A DNA stretch of 64,000 nt, taken from Halopseudomonas pachastrellae. Lineage in GTDB: Bacteria > Pseudomonadota > Gammaproteobacteria > Pseudomonadales > Pseudomonadaceae. Position numbers and translations under genes: made by a program. The notes under the pieces were generated by a model. The model made no database searches, was not told the origin of the DNA, and saw nothing but the letters and a program-made list of their open reading frames with translations. The stretch covers positions 194,003 through 258,002 of the forward strand of contig NZ_FOUD01000001.1 of NCBI RefSeq assembly GCF_900114765.1. Direction: 5' to 3'. Below, in pieces: positions 7,859 to 17,527 of the stretch. Position 1 is the first letter of the stretch; every line of letters starts with the position of its first letter.

Positions 7859-9877
7859 GTGAATAGTCTTCTGGCGCCTGCCATCGCGTTGATGAACCGT
7901 CTCAGCTACGGCATGAAGTTCTGCTTGATCAGCGTCCTGTTTTTTGTCCCCCTCGGTATTGTCAGTACCATGCTGGTGCAGCAGTCCTATGAGCGTGTCG
8001 AGGTGACTCGGCATGCGCTCGATAGTCTGGAGGTTGTGCAAGGCGTATCCAAAGCCATGCGCAGTGCCGAGCTGGTGCGCGACCTGGATGTGATCAACTT
8101 GCGCATTGGGCAGGGCGGCGAGTCATCCGGCATTGAGGAGCGCCTGACCGAACTGCGTGGCGAGTTGTTGCAGCAATTGCGCGATCTGCCGCTGGATGCC
8201 GCCGACCCGGCGGCAGCCGATGTGCTGCAGATGCGCGATCAACTGATTGCCAGCTATGAAGAGATTGCCCGCGAGTCGATTATTTCGCGCAGCGGCATGT
8301 CGGCCCAGGCGCTGGACAGCATGGGCAGCCTGCTCAACCTGACAGCCGCCTACGCCGGCCTGCCGCAGGACTTTGACCGCAATGTGCGTGAGCTGACCGA
8401 GCTGCTTATTGCTACCACCCCGCAGGTCACCTCAACCCTGGGGCAGGGGCGCGCGACCGGTGCCTACTCCATGGGGCTGGGTTTTCTCAACTCTGACGCC
8501 AGCCGCGAGATGGATGAGCTGGTGACGCTTCTGCAGAAGCTGGGCACCGATTATCAGCAGGTGCTGGATCAGTCCGTGGGAGTAACCGGTAATGCCGCGC
8601 TGCAGTCTGCGGCAGCGCGCAGCCGCGAAAGTATTGATAACGCCTCGCTGATCTTTGAAGAGGACGTCATTATCGCTGCCTCGCTGGACAGTACCTGGAG
8701 CGCGTTTTTCGACCAGCTAACCGCCGAGGTGGACGCTACCTACACGCTGAAAACCGCGATCTTTGATTATCTAGGCGCACAGCTGGACCAGCGTCTGGCG
8801 CAGGACGAGCGGGCGATGATGGTGCTGATCGTTGCGCTGCTGGCCGTGGGGCTTGCCATTATCTATCTGTACGCGGGCTTCTATATGGCGACCCGTCGTA
8901 CCCTCAAGCGCCTGTCGCAGCAGATGGGCCAGGTTGCCCGTGGCGACATGACCGTGCAAGTAGAAGTGGATAGTCGCGATGAGCTGGGTGCGCTGGCCAG
9001 CGATTTCAACAACACCGTGCTGCGCGTACGCGAGCTGATTCAGCAGGTCAGCGTGACCTCCGGGCAGGTTCAGGGGCAGTCGCGCGAGGTAGAGCAGATT
9101 TCTGCCGAGAGCAGCCAATCGGTCGCTGCCCAGCGTAGCCAGATTGAGCAGGTGGCAACCGCCATGAATGAAATGGCTGCCACCTCTCAGGAAGTGGCGC
9201 GCAGCGCCGCGCTGGCGGTGAACAACGCCGAGCAGGTCAATACCGAGACCCTCAACGGACGCCGCCTGGTTGAGTCCTCTGTCGATGGCATCGAGAAACT
9301 GGCGGGCGAGATTGCAAATTCGGTTCGCGTGATCAACCAACTGGCTGAGGACAGTGCGTCGATCAGTCGGGTGCTGGATGTGATCAAGGGCGTTGCCGAG
9401 CAAACCAACCTGCTGGCGCTCAACGCGGCCATTGAGGCGGCACGTGCCGGTGAGCAGGGGCGAGGCTTTGCTGTGGTAGCCGACGAGGTGCGCACCCTGG
9501 CACGTCGTACGCAGCAGTCGACCGAAGAGATCGAGCAGATGATCGTACGTCTGCAAGACGGCGTCGGCGCGGCAGTGCGGGCCATGGACAGCAGTCATGG
9601 CATGACCGCCTCCACCGTGGATGCGTCGCTGCGTGTGCAGCAGGGGCTGGACAGCATTCTCAAGGCTGTGACCCAGATTGTTGATCAAAGCCAGCAGATT
9701 GCTGCGGCGGCCGAGCAGCAGACGGTGGTCAGCCACGATATCGACCAGAATATCGTGCAGATCAACGAAGCCGGCGAGCGCACCGCTGCTGGCGCCCGCC
9801 GGGCTGAGGAAGCCAGTGGCCGCATGGGTCAGCTGGTGCAGTCCCTGCAGGGCATTATTAACGCTTTCAAGGTCTAG
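7859..9877 (+). CDS. Methyl-accepting chemotaxis protein
   Basis: A 672-residue chemoreceptor, the counterpart of the transducer gene next to ampDE in P. aeruginosa. Order of parts: TM1 at about residues 18-38, a long helical periplasmic sensor domain (about 40-318), TM2 around 320-343 ([21 protein letters not shown]), a HAMP domain (345-400) and a long methyl-accepting coiled coil. The conserved hairpin tip [37 protein letters not shown] lies near 510-550. No C-terminal CheR-docking pentapeptide is seen. The start is GTG at 7859, with GGAG ten bases upstream. The ligand is unknown. A sigma-28 promoter lies upstream. Confidence 0.95.
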   Translation: MNSLLAPAIALMNRLSYGMKFCLISVLFFVPLGIVSTMLVQQSYERVEVTRHALDSLEVVQGVSKAMRSAELVRDLDVINLRIGQGGESSGIEERLTELRGELLQQLRDLPLDAADPAAADVLQMRDQLIASYEEIARESIISRSGMSAQALDSMGSLLNLTAAYAGLPQDFDRNVRELTELLIATTPQVTSTLGQGRATGAYSMGLGFLNSDASREMDELVTLLQKLGTDYQQVLDQSVGVTGNAALQSAAARSRESIDNASLIFEEDVIIAASLDSTWSAFFDQLTAEVDATYTLKTAIFDYLGAQLDQRLAQDERAMMVLIVALLAVGLAIIYLYAGFYMATRRTLKRLSQQMGQVARGDMTVQVEVDSRDELGALASDFNNTVLRVRELIQQVSVTSGQVQGQSREVEQISAESSQSVAAQRSQIEQVATAMNEMAATSQEVARSAALAVNNAEQVNTETLNGRRLVESSVDGIEKLAGEIANSVRVINQLAEDSASISRVLDVIKGVAEQTNLLALNAAIEAARAGEQGRGFAVVADEVRTLARRTQQSTEEIEQMIVRLQDGVGAAVRAMDSSHGMTASTVDASLRVQQGLDSILKAVTQIVDQSQQIAAAAEQQTVVSHDIDQNIVQINEAGERTAAGARRAEEASGRMGQLVQSLQGIINAFKV

Positions 9878-9893
9878 GCAAACGGCGCCGTGC

Positions 9894-10460
9894 TCAGGCC
9901 TCTGGCTTGGGCTTCGGCGCCCAGAGCACTTCCTCTGTGGCCTGCAGCCGAGCAATGCTGCGGGCCACCACAAACAGCAGGTCAGACAGGCGGTTGAGAT
10001 AGATCGCCGACTGATTGTTGACCTCTTCCAGTACCGCCAACCCCAGATAATGACGTTCGGCACGGCGACATACGCTGCGCACCAGGTGCGCCTGCGCGAT
10101 CAGCGGTGAGCCGCCGGGCAGGATAAAGTTCTCCAGGGGCGCCAGTGATGCGTTGTAGTGATCGATCAGTGTTTCCAGCGCTGAGACATCGCTGGCGTCA
10201 ATAATGTCGTGCCCGGGCACGGCTAGTTCACCGCCCAGGTCGAACAGGCGGTGCTGCAGGGGGATCAGGTGGGTTTTCAGCTCGCTCAGTTCGGGTGCAT
10301 CCAGCTGACTCAGCAGCAGGCCAAGCTGACAATTCAACTCGTCAACATCGCCCATCGCCTCCACGCGCGGATGGTCCTTGCCAATGCGCGCCCCATTGGC
10401 AAGGCCGGTTTCGCCGCCGTCGCCGGTGCGCGTATAGAGTTTGCTGAGGCGGTAGCCCAT
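9894..10460 (-). CDS. ATP:cob(I)alamin adenosyltransferase, PduO type
   Basis: This 188-residue enzyme moves the adenosyl group of ATP onto cob(I)alamin to make coenzyme B12. The N-terminal TRTGDGGETGLANGARIGKDHPRVEAMGDVDELN is the PduO-family ATP-binding signature. The C-terminal RSVCRRAER...NRLSDLLFVVAR holds the conserved Arg and Asp of the subunit interface. It is probably in an operon with the panE-like gene upstream (48 bp apart, same strand). Whether it serves de novo synthesis or salvage cannot be decided, since no other cobalamin genes are in view. Confidence 0.93.
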   Translation of the reverse strand: MGYRLSKLYTRTGDGGETGLANGARIGKDHPRVEAMGDVDELNCQLGLLLSQLDAPELSELKTHLIPLQHRLFDLGGELAVPGHDIIDASDVSALETLIDHYNASLAPLENFILPGGSPLIAQAHLVRSVCRRAERHYLGLAVLEEVNNQSAIYLNRLSDLLFVVARSIARLQATEEVLWAPKPKPEA

Positions 10461-10508
10461 GAAATGCTCTCCGGTTGAGTGGAAATGTGGAGTCTAACCC
10501 GCCAGCGC

Positions 10509-11417
10509 TCAGTCGGTGGGTAGCTGATGCTGCCGCAGGCAGTCTTTGGCCGCGTCGAGCAAGCGTTCCAGTGCGGGTACTTGCAGCCCGTGTTGGCTCG
10601 CTTGGCGGCAGGCGTAGCCAAGGATGTAGTCGATCTCGGTGCGCCGGCCGGCGTGCAGGTCCTGGCGCATGGAGGAGCTGTTGGCGGCGGTGCTGCGAAT
10701 GACGTCGTGCACCAGTGGGGCGAGGTCTTCTGTCACGCCCTTCAGGTTTAGCAGCTCCTGCAGTTCTGCCAGGCAGCTATCCAGCCAGGCGCCGGCCTGT
10801 GCTGGTACCTCGCCATTGTGACAGTCATAGATCAGGGTAAAGGGGTTGATGGCGCAGTTGATTGCCAGCTTGCGCCACAGCGTTGGCATGATCGGGGTCT
10901 GCCAGCGCCAGTCGAACAGGGCGGTCGAGAGGCGATTGAGCCATTCCGGGCAGGGCGTGCCGGTGTCGAGCGGACCGACAACCGAGCTGCCGCGGCCGGC
11001 CCAGGTTAGCTCGCCCGGCGCCGGTTGCCAGGCGCCGTCGGTGACGCTGGCGGCGAATACCTGCTGCGCCCGGCAGGCCTGGGCGACGGCCTGCTGGGAG
11101 CCAAGCCCGTTTTGCAGCATCAGGATGTCGCCGGCTGGGCGCAGACGATGCCGTAGTTGCCTGACCGCCTCAAGCGCCGAGTGCGCCTTGGTGGCGACAA
11201 TTAGGTGACGGATCATCCGTGCGGTATCGGGCGTTTCAAAATTCAGCGTCAGCGTGTGGTTGCCGGTGTCGTCGTTGAACCGCAGGCGGTTGCTACGTTG
11301 CTGCCACGCTTGCAGCTGCTCGGCATTGCGCACTATCACCCGGCAGGCGATATCGGCCTGCTGCAGGCGTGCGGCCCAGAGCAGGCCGAGGCTGCCGGCA
11401 CCAAGAATGTACAGCAC
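10509..11417 (-). CDS. panE: Putative 2-dehydropantoate 2-reductase
   Basis: A 302-residue member of the ketopantoate reductase family, which reduces 2-dehydropantoate to D-pantoate with NADPH in pantothenate and CoA synthesis. The N-terminal GAGSLGLLWAARL is the Rossmann dinucleotide-binding loop. The central LATKAHS..A and NGLGSQQAV segments and the KLAINCAINPFTLIYDCHNGEV stretch (catalytic Lys and Asn) fit the family. It follows the response-regulator gene by four bases on the same strand, an arrangement also seen in P. aeruginosa. Some family members act on other 2-oxo acids, so the substrate is inferred. Confidence 0.88.
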   Translation of the reverse strand: MLYILGAGSLGLLWAARLQQADIACRVIVRNAEQLQAWQQRSNRLRFNDDTGNHTLTLNFETPDTARMIRHLIVATKAHSALEAVRQLRHRLRPAGDILMLQNGLGSQQAVAQACRAQQVFAASVTDGAWQPAPGELTWAGRGSSVVGPLDTGTPCPEWLNRLSTALFDWRWQTPIMPTLWRKLAINCAINPFTLIYDCHNGEVPAQAGAWLDSCLAELQELLNLKGVTEDLAPLVHDVIRSTAANSSSMRQDLHAGRRTEIDYILGYACRQASQHGLQVPALERLLDAAKDCLRQHQLPTD

Positions 11418-11421
11418 GGGC

Positions 11422-12378
11422 TCAGGACAGCCGGGTTTCGGTAATCAGATTGGTTTCGTAGGCTTCGGTCAGTTTGGCCTCGACCTGCTCCAGCATCTGT
11501 TCTGGCTCGGGCAGTGCCTGTTTGTCGGTCAGGGTGCACAGCACCATGCCGGCACGAATGGACAGATACCCTTCGCTGGTCTTGAAGGCTTTCAGGTTCA
11601 GGCCGTCGTGCAGGCGGCGGAAGCTGGCCGGTTTTAGATCGCTCGCCTCGTCAGCCAGGGTGAGAATGGCAAAGGCGTTGCTGTCGACACGGGCGATAAC
11701 ATCCGTCGGGCGCACCAGCTGCTGCAGGCGGCGTGCGGTGCCGCGCAGCACTTCCTGGCGTACGGTATCGCCAAAGCGCTCGCTCAGGCTGGACAGGTTT
11801 TGTACGCCCATGACGACCAGGCAGCAGGCGCCGCCGCGTGACTCGACGCTGCGCAGGGCGTCGCTGAGGCGCTGCAGCAGATAGCGACGGTTGCCAATGG
11901 CGGTCAGGCGATCAACCAGGTTGTGCTCTTCGAGCTGCGCGTTGTTGGTCGCCAGCAGGCGGTTTTCATCCAGCAGGCGGTTGATCAGCTGCGAGGTGCG
12001 GTCGGCGGCGAAAATGCGGGGTAGCAATTGCTCGTTCATCGACGACTTGCTGATGAAGTCGTCGACGCCGCGATCAAAGGCTTCGCTGAGGACGTTGTCA
12101 CCTTCGCGGGCCGTCAGCAGTACCACGTAGGTGTAATGGTCGGCCTGCTCGTCCAGCTGGCGGATGCGGGTGGTCAGCTCCAGGCCGTCCATTTCGGGCA
12201 TCAGCCAGTCGGCGACCATGACGCTGGCGGGGCGCTCTTCATGCATGCTCAAGGCATCCATGGCCGAGCTGGCGAAGCGAATGTCGTTATAGCCGGCCTG
12301 GCTCAGTGTGTGGCCGATGACCGCGCTGCTGAACTTGGTGTCATCAACCACCAGAATACTGAGTTGGGGATTCGGCAT
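11422..12378 (-). CDS. Response regulator with degenerate GGDEF domain
   Basis: A 318-residue protein. Residues 1-125 are a receiver domain with the acidic pair VDD (12-13), phospho-acceptor Asp57 ([11 protein letters not shown]) and a Thr/Lys pair (LLTAREGD...DFISKSS). Residues ~165-310 have the fold of a diguanylate cyclase domain ([16 protein letters not shown] is the DxLTGLxNR-like start), but where GG[DE]EF should be the sequence reads VDSNAFAIL. It is therefore very unlikely to make cyclic di-GMP. It may bind nucleotide or act by protein contact. It is transcribed with panE and divergently from yajQ, the P. aeruginosa gene order. Confidence 0.9.
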   Translation of the reverse strand: MPNPQLSILVVDDTKFSSAVIGHTLSQAGYNDIRFASSAMDALSMHEERPASVMVADWLMPEMDGLELTTRIRQLDEQADHYTYVVLLTAREGDNVLSEAFDRGVDDFISKSSMNEQLLPRIFAADRTSQLINRLLDENRLLATNNAQLEEHNLVDRLTAIGNRRYLLQRLSDALRSVESRGGACCLVVMGVQNLSSLSERFGDTVRQEVLRGTARRLQQLVRPTDVIARVDSNAFAILTLADEASDLKPASFRRLHDGLNLKAFKTSEGYLSIRAGMVLCTLTDKQALPEPEQMLEQVEAKLTEAYETNLITETRLS

Positions 12379-12481
12379 GAGGTGCTCCCTGCTGGACGTT
12401 AAGCAATCTCGTTATAATGCCACGAGGGTATACTGTTGTTTTGCAATCAACATCATATATTTGCGATTTAGGGGTAGATGC

Positions 12482-12967
12482 ATGCCGTCCTTTGACGTGG
12501 TGTCCGAACTGGGCAAACATGAAGTGACCAACGCGGTGGATAACGCCAAGAAAGAGCTGGAGCGGCGTTACGATCTGCGCGGCAAGGGCAGCTTCGAGTT
12601 CAACGACAAGCAGCAGCAGATCACCCTGATCGGTGATGCCGACTTTCAGCTCGATCAGATGATGCAGATTCTCGAGCTGAGTCTGACCAAACGCAACATC
12701 GATATCCGCTGCCTGAAGGCCAATGAACCCTTTGCCTCAGGCAAGCAGGTCAAGCAGACTGTGGAGCTCAAGGAAGGTATCGACAAGGAACTTGCCAAGA
12801 AAATCGTTGCCTTGATCAAGGACTCCAAGCTCAAGGTACAGGCAGCTATCCAGGGTGAACAGGTACGGGTAACGGGCAAGAAGCGTGACGACCTGCAGAA
12901 TGTGATGGCGCTACTGCGCGGCAGCGAGCTGGAGATGCCGCTGCAGTACAACAATTTTCGCGACTGA
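12482..12967 (+). CDS. yajQ: YajQ family nucleotide-binding protein
   Basis: A 161-residue YajQ/DUF520 protein: [35 protein letters not shown] opens it and a second ferredoxin-like half ends in [17 protein letters not shown]. Family members bind nucleotides and, in Xanthomonas, a YajQ protein acts as a cyclic di-GMP effector. The start is ATG 12482; the frame is open further upstream but without family similarity. It lies divergently from the degenerate GGDEF regulator and 39 bp before the MscS channel gene, with which it may be co-transcribed. Confidence 0.95.
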   Translation: MPSFDVVSELGKHEVTNAVDNAKKELERRYDLRGKGSFEFNDKQQQITLIGDADFQLDQMMQILELSLTKRNIDIRCLKANEPFASGKQVKQTVELKEGIDKELAKKIVALIKDSKLKVQAAIQGEQVRVTGKKRDDLQNVMALLRGSELEMPLQYNNFRD

Positions 12968-13006
12968 ATTTCAGTCGGATATTTTTAGAAGCAAAAGGGG
13001 AATGTA

Positions 13007-13846
13007 ATGGAACAATTGATGGAGAAGCTGCAGGGGCTGGAGGAAGCCTGGCTGCCGCTGGTGATCGAATACGGTAGCAAGCTGTTTCTGGCACTGCTGA
13101 CGCTTGTCATCGGCTGGTGGCTGGTTGGTCGCGTGGTCAAGGCGATGGACGCCGTGATGAACAAGCGCAACGTCGAGCCTACGCTGCACGGCTTTGTGTC
13201 CGCGCTGGTGTCGATTGCCCTGAAGGTCCTGCTGCTGATTACCGTTGCCGGCATGGTCGGTATCGAAACCACCTCGTTCATTGCCATGTTGGGTGCTGCC
13301 GGTCTGGCCGTTGGCCTGGCATTGCAGGGCAGCCTGGCCAACTTTGCCGGCGGCGCGCTGATTCTGTTCCTGCGTCCGTTCCGCGCTGGTGAGTACATCG
13401 AAGCCCAGGGCGTTGGCGGTACCGTCGACAGCATTCAGATCTTCAACACCATTCTGAAAACGCCGGACAACAAGACCGTGATCATCCCGAACGGCAGCCT
13501 GTCCAACGGCAATATCATCAACTACTCACGTCAGCCGACCCGCCGGGTCGACCTGAACATCGGCATTGATTACGGCGACGACGTGAAAAAGGCGCGCTCC
13601 ATTCTGCTTGGGCTGGCTGCAGCCGACAGTCGCGTGCTGAAAGACCCGGAGGCCGTTGTCTGGCTGGTGTCGCTGGGCGACAACTCGGTGAACCTGTCGT
13701 TGCGCATGTGGACCAAGACCGAAGATTTCTGGGGCGTGTTCTGGGATATCCAGGAGCAGGCCAAGGAAGCCTTCGACGCACAGGGGATCACCATTCCCTT
13801 CCCGCAGCGCACCGTGCACATGGTTACCGAAGCGGCAGCAGAGTAA
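13007..13846 (+). CDS. Small-conductance mechanosensitive channel (MscS family)
   Basis: A 279-residue MscS-type channel, close in size to E. coli MscS (286). Three membrane helices lie in the first ~125 residues. The third is the pore helix, rich in Gly and Ala (AMLGAAGLAVGLALQGSLANFAGGALILFLRPFRAGEYI), followed by the beta domain and a C-terminal alpha/beta cage (FWGVFWDIQEQAKEAFDAQGITIPFPQRTVHM). It opens under membrane tension to release solutes on osmotic downshock. It follows yajQ and ends before a strong bidirectional terminator shared with ampG. Confidence 0.95.
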   Translation: MEQLMEKLQGLEEAWLPLVIEYGSKLFLALLTLVIGWWLVGRVVKAMDAVMNKRNVEPTLHGFVSALVSIALKVLLLITVAGMVGIETTSFIAMLGAAGLAVGLALQGSLANFAGGALILFLRPFRAGEYIEAQGVGGTVDSIQIFNTILKTPDNKTVIIPNGSLSNGNIINYSRQPTRRVDLNIGIDYGDDVKKARSILLGLAAADSRVLKDPEAVVWLVSLGDNSVNLSLRMWTKTEDFWGVFWDIQEQAKEAFDAQGITIPFPQRTVHMVTEAAAE

Positions 13847-13860
13847 TCATCAGCGCTGTA

Positions 13861-13890
13861 CAGAAAACCCGGCTCCGGCCGGGTTTTCTG
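13861..13890. terminator. Bidirectional terminator between mscS and ampG
   Basis: A perfect 13-bp stem (13861-13873 with 13878-13890) around a four-base loop, with A and T runs inside each arm, lies between the convergent mscS and ampG genes. It would work in both directions. Confidence 0.85.
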
Positions 13891-13915
13891 CGTTATGGGC
13901 TTTGGTTATTTGCGC

Positions 13916-15286
13916 TTAGTCGATGCCGGGGCGGGCAACGTGATCCGGATGCGCCAGTTTCAGCAGGGCAAAGGCGAGGATGATCGCTGGCAGGCCGGTC
14001 AGCGCGGTCACGCAGAAGAAGCCGATCCAGCCCAGCTGGGTGGCCAGCAGGCCGGTAAAACCGGCGGCAAACTGTCCGGGCAGGGTCATCAGTGAGCTGA
14101 ACAGGGCGTACTGCGTCGCGGTGTAGGCGGTGTTGGTCAGGCTCGACAGATAGGCGATGAAGACAGAAATGGCCAGGCCACCAGTGATGTTGTCGGCGAT
14201 GATCGCGAGCACCAGCCCCTGCGGCTCGGGGCCGAGATAGGCCAGCCAGGCGAATATCAGGTTGGTTGCCGGTGCCATAAAGGCGGTCAGGATCAGAATG
14301 GGCGCAATGCCGAAGCGCGCGACCATAAAGCCGCCCAGCGCTGCACCGCCCAGCGTCATGGCCAGGCCGAAGGCAGCGGCGATATTGGCGATTTGCTCCT
14401 TGCTGAAGCCGATGTCCAGGTAGAAGGGGTTGGCCATGGTGCCCATGAAAATGTCGCTGATACGGAACGTGGCGACAAACAGCAGAATGACTATGGCAAC
14501 GCGCCCATAGCGACCAAAGAACTCGGTGAAGGGGGCGACAAAGGCGTTGGTTGCCCATCGCGAGAGCGCTCCGCGCCAGCCGCTGCCGGTGTTGCCGAGT
14601 TGCTGGCTGAGGGCGCGCTCGGCGATCTCTGCCTCCTGGTTGGCGTGGACCTCGGGCTCGGCGATGCACAGCGTGGTGATCAGCCCCACCAGCATCAAAC
14701 CAGCCATCAGCGCATAAGCGCTGCTCCAGTCTTGCAGAGCGGCAATGTGCAGGGCGCCAGCGCCTGCCGCCAGAATCGCCACGCGGTAGCCGGTGACGTA
14801 GGTGGCCGCCATGGCCGCCTGCCGGTGGCGCGCTTCGGCTTCGACCCGGTAGGCGTCAATGGCGACATCCTGGGTCGCTGAGCCAAAGGCGGCCAGCACG
14901 GCCCAGAGCGCAACCCACTCTAGGTGCTCCAACGGGTTGCTCAATGACATGCCAAGCAGGGCGCCGGCAATCACCAGCTGCGCCAACAGCATCCAGCTGC
15001 GGCGGCGTCCGAGCAGCCGCGTCAGCACGGGTACAGGCAGACGATCGATCAGTGGTGCCCAGAGCACCTTGATCGAGTGCGCCATGCCCACCCAGCTGAG
15101 AAAGCCGATAGACGCCAGCTCCACGCCAATGTCGCGCAGCCAGGCGCTGAAGGTGCCGCCAACCAGCAACAGTGGCAGACCGGCGGAAAAGCCGAGGAAC
15201 AGCATGCCGATGACGCGCGGCTTGAGGTAGACTCGCAGCCCCTCGTGGGCCTGCTCTGGGGGTTGCCGGGTGGTGTCGAGACTCAT
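13916..15286 (-). CDS. ampG: AmpG muropeptide permease (MFS)
   Basis: A 456-residue major facilitator protein that imports GlcNAc-1,6-anhydroMurNAc peptides into the cytoplasm for recycling, the step that feeds AmpD. AmpG hallmarks are visible: LGFSAGLPLLLVGGTFSAWLRDIG in the first helix, GFLSWVGMAHSIKVLWAPLIDRLP in the second segment, and FGSATQDVAIDAYRVE. About 12 membrane helices are predicted. It is shorter than the 594-residue P. aeruginosa AmpG as I remember it and closer to E. coli AmpG (491), so the extra C-terminal helices are missing. It may be in an operon with the upstream ATL gene (21 bp apart). Confidence 0.92.
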   Translation of the reverse strand: MSLDTTRQPPEQAHEGLRVYLKPRVIGMLFLGFSAGLPLLLVGGTFSAWLRDIGVELASIGFLSWVGMAHSIKVLWAPLIDRLPVPVLTRLLGRRRSWMLLAQLVIAGALLGMSLSNPLEHLEWVALWAVLAAFGSATQDVAIDAYRVEAEARHRQAAMAATYVTGYRVAILAAGAGALHIAALQDWSSAYALMAGLMLVGLITTLCIAEPEVHANQEAEIAERALSQQLGNTGSGWRGALSRWATNAFVAPFTEFFGRYGRVAIVILLFVATFRISDIFMGTMANPFYLDIGFSKEQIANIAAAFGLAMTLGGAALGGFMVARFGIAPILILTAFMAPATNLIFAWLAYLGPEPQGLVLAIIADNITGGLAISVFIAYLSSLTNTAYTATQYALFSSLMTLPGQFAAGFTGLLATQLGWIGFFCVTALTGLPAIILAFALLKLAHPDHVARPGID

Positions 15287-15307
15287 GGGTGTCCTTGTGG
15301 CGCTGGC

Positions 15308-15658
15308 TCAGGCATCTGGCCAGCCATAGTGTTGCAGGTTGACGCGACCATTGCGCACCAGTACGCCTTCGGCGCTCAGGCGGGCCCGTTGTTCCCGTCC
15401 GGCTGGTGTATCAGCGCCGAGTGACAGCTTGCCCTGGCTATTGAGCACGCGATGCCACGGCAGGCTTGAGCCCTCAGGGAGCTGCCCCAACCAGCGTCCG
15501 ACCAGCCGTGCGCCTCGGCCCAGCCCGGCCAGCGCCGCCAGTCTGCCGTAGCTGGTGACGCGGCCCGGCGGGATGCTGGCCAACGCCAGAAAGAAGGCAT
15601 CTCGGCGCGGGTCCGGCGTCTCGGCCCGGAACGTGCGGGGCATTTGCTGGTCATTCAT
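15308..15658 (-). CDS. Alkyltransferase-like (ATL) / MGMT-fold protein
   Basis: A 116-residue protein with the fold of the O6-alkylguanine-DNA alkyltransferase C-terminal domain: IPPGRVTSYGRLAALAG (helix-turn-helix), RLVGRWLGQLP, then LPWHRVLNSQGKLS. The PCHR motif of true alkyltransferases reads PWHR here, so the acceptor cysteine is replaced by tryptophan. That is the hallmark of ATL proteins, which bind alkylated guanine and hand it to nucleotide excision repair rather than removing the alkyl group. It lies just upstream of ampG on the same strand. Confidence 0.93.
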   Translation of the reverse strand: MNDQQMPRTFRAETPDPRRDAFFLALASIPPGRVTSYGRLAALAGLGRGARLVGRWLGQLPEGSSLPWHRVLNSQGKLSLGADTPAGREQRARLSAEGVLVRNGRVNLQHYGWPDA

Positions 15659-15699
15659 GCAAGGTTTTCTGTTTTCTCGACTTATCAGGGTGCGCGTTG

Positions 15700-16716
15700 A
15701 TGATGTTGCGTCAGGTGGTAGTGGGTTCGCTGTTGGCTGTGGTTTCGATGGGCAGTGTCGCCGATACGCTGTGGCTCGACAATGGGGATCGTGTAAGCGG
15801 CAAGGTGGAGTTTCTCGATGCCGGCAAGCTGGTGCTGCGCACCGAATACGCCGGTACGGTGTCGGTCGACATTGCTCGGGTGCGCACCTTTACCAGCGAA
15901 GAGCCGGTGCTGGTTCGCCTGAAGAACGGCAATGAGTACACCGTCCAGCTGGCTGAAGCCGAAGCGCCGGGCGAGGTCATGCTGCGCGTGCCCAATCGCA
16001 GGCCGGTAGCAACGCAGATCTCGTCGATCCAGCGTTTGCTGGTACCCAGGCCGGTGGTGCATGACATGGTCTGGGAGGGCGACATCACCGCAGAGCTGGA
16101 CCTCAAGGACACCTCCGGCAACGAGAAGCGTGAGATCGATATCGATCTGGCCTCCAGCCTGCAGCACGGCCGCTGGCGGCATGACGTGGCGCTGGATTAT
16201 GACCGTGACTATACCGATGACGTGGAGACCAGCCATACGCTGGACGCCTCCTACGACCTGAACCGCTTTCTTACCGACCAGTGGTTCTGGTCCAGCCGCT
16301 TGCGCTACAAGCGCGACCATCTCGAGGAGCTGGCCCGCCAGCGTCAATTTGGCACCGGCCCCGGTTATCAGTGGTGGAACAACGCGCTGGGGCGCTTTGA
16401 AACCTCGGTGCTGGCAAGCCGCTGGTGGACCGAACAACGCGACGGCACGCGCGACAAGTACGACGCATTGGGGCTGCAGTGGGATTATCGGCGCTACCTG
16501 TTCGGCAAGCGCTTTGAGCTGTTTCATAACGCAGAAACGCAGTTGCCGGATGATCCGTCGGTACGTTACCTGATGGATGCTGAGCTGGGGCTGCGCTATC
16601 GCCTGACCAGTTGGGCGTCGCTGAGCATCAAAGGGGAGTGGGATTACCTCAATACCACGGATGACACCGGGTATCACGACACTACCTACACCCTGGGGCT
16701 GGGTGTGGGCTGGTAG
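15700..16716 (+). CDS. DUF481 outer-membrane beta-barrel protein
   Basis: A protein of about 338 residues with a signal peptide (MMLRQVVVGSLLAVVSMGSVADT, cleavage near ADT). A ~100-residue N-terminal region of beta strands (DTLWLDNGDRVSGKVEFLDAGKLVLRTEYAG, SM-like) follows. The C-terminal DUF481 domain has alternating amphipathic strands and ends ...YTLGLGVGW, the aromatic C-terminus typical of barrels inserted by BAM. The role of DUF481 proteins is unknown; some are induced by stress. ATG 15700 or 15703 is the start. The same gene lies by fabG-like and fxsA genes in P. aeruginosa. Confidence 0.88.
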   Translation: MMLRQVVVGSLLAVVSMGSVADTLWLDNGDRVSGKVEFLDAGKLVLRTEYAGTVSVDIARVRTFTSEEPVLVRLKNGNEYTVQLAEAEAPGEVMLRVPNRRPVATQISSIQRLLVPRPVVHDMVWEGDITAELDLKDTSGNEKREIDIDLASSLQHGRWRHDVALDYDRDYTDDVETSHTLDASYDLNRFLTDQWFWSSRLRYKRDHLEELARQRQFGTGPGYQWWNNALGRFETSVLASRWWTEQRDGTRDKYDALGLQWDYRRYLFGKRFELFHNAETQLPDDPSVRYLMDAELGLRYRLTSWASLSIKGEWDYLNTTDDTGYHDTTYTLGLGVGW

Positions 16717-16719
16717 CAA

Positions 16720-16760
16720 GAGGCCGTGCCGGCGACAGACGTCACCGGCACGGCCTCTTT
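16720..16760. terminator. Terminator between DUF481 gene and SDR gene
   Basis: A 13-bp perfect GC-rich stem (16720-16732 with 16745-16757) with a 12-base loop is followed by TTT. It sits three bases past the DUF481 stop and nine before the end of the convergent SDR gene, so it can serve both. Confidence 0.8.
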
Positions 16761-16768
16761 ACCTGGTT

Positions 16769-17527
16769 CTAGATGCGCAGACCGCCGTCCAGTTCCAGTA
16801 CGCGACCGGTGTAGTAGTCGTTCTCGAACAGGTAGGCTGCCGAGTGGGCGATTTCTGCCGGCTTGCCCATGCGCTTGAGCGGAATACCGGAGGTCATCTT
16901 CTCCAGTGCTTCCGGCTTCATGCTGCCGGTCATCTCGGTTTCGATGAAGCCGGGAGCGATACCGGCAACGCGGATACCATAGCGCGACAGCTCCTTGGCC
17001 CAGGTTACGGTCATTGCAGCCACACCGGCCTTGGCGGCGGAGTAGTTGGACTGACCGATGTTGCCGGCGCGGGAGATTGAGGAGATGTTGATGATCAGGC
17101 CCGGGGTGCCCAGCTCGATCATCTTGGCCGCCACTTCACGGGTGCCCAGGAAGACGCCGGTCAGGTTGACGTCAATGACCGACTGCCACTGCGCCATGCT
17201 CATTTTCTGGATCTGGCCGTCTTTTGCCTTCAGCAGCAGACCGTCGCGCAGGATGCCGGCATTGTTGATCAGGCCGTGAATGGCGCCAAAGTCGTCGGCA
17301 ACCTGGTTCACCATGTGGGTAACCTGCTCTTCGTTGGCAACGTTGCAGATGTAGGAGCGCGCATCGCCACCAGCCTGCTTGCAGGCTGCAACGGCAGCAT
17401 CCAGCGCCTCCTGGTTGAGATCGACCAGCGCCAGCTTGGCTCCCTTGGCCGCCAGGAACTCGCCCATGGCCCGGCCCAGGCCCTGGCCGCCACCGGTAAT
17501 GATGATCACGCTGTCTTGCAGTTGCAT
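16769..17527 (-). CDS. Short-chain dehydrogenase/reductase (FabG-like)
   Basis: A 252-residue classical SDR. The cofactor loop TGGGQGLG (residues ~10-17), NNAG, the catalytic Ser in NISSIS, and YSAAK (Tyr and Lys) are all present, and the C-terminal [12 protein letters not shown] is typical of FabG-like reductases. An acidic residue after the second strand (LVDLN) suggests a preference for NAD(H). The ATG at 17525-17527 ([13 protein letters not shown]) is preferred; a longer frame adds 29 residues without similarity. The true substrate is unknown. The gene is conserved at this position beside fxsA-groESL in pseudomonads. Confidence 0.9.
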   Translation of the reverse strand: MQLQDSVIIITGGGQGLGRAMGEFLAAKGAKLALVDLNQEALDAAVAACKQAGGDARSYICNVANEEQVTHMVNQVADDFGAIHGLINNAGILRDGLLLKAKDGQIQKMSMAQWQSVIDVNLTGVFLGTREVAAKMIELGTPGLIINISSISRAGNIGQSNYSAAKAGVAAMTVTWAKELSRYGIRVAGIAPGFIETEMTGSMKPEALEKMTSGIPLKRMGKPAEIAHSAAYLFENDYYTGRVLELDGGLRI

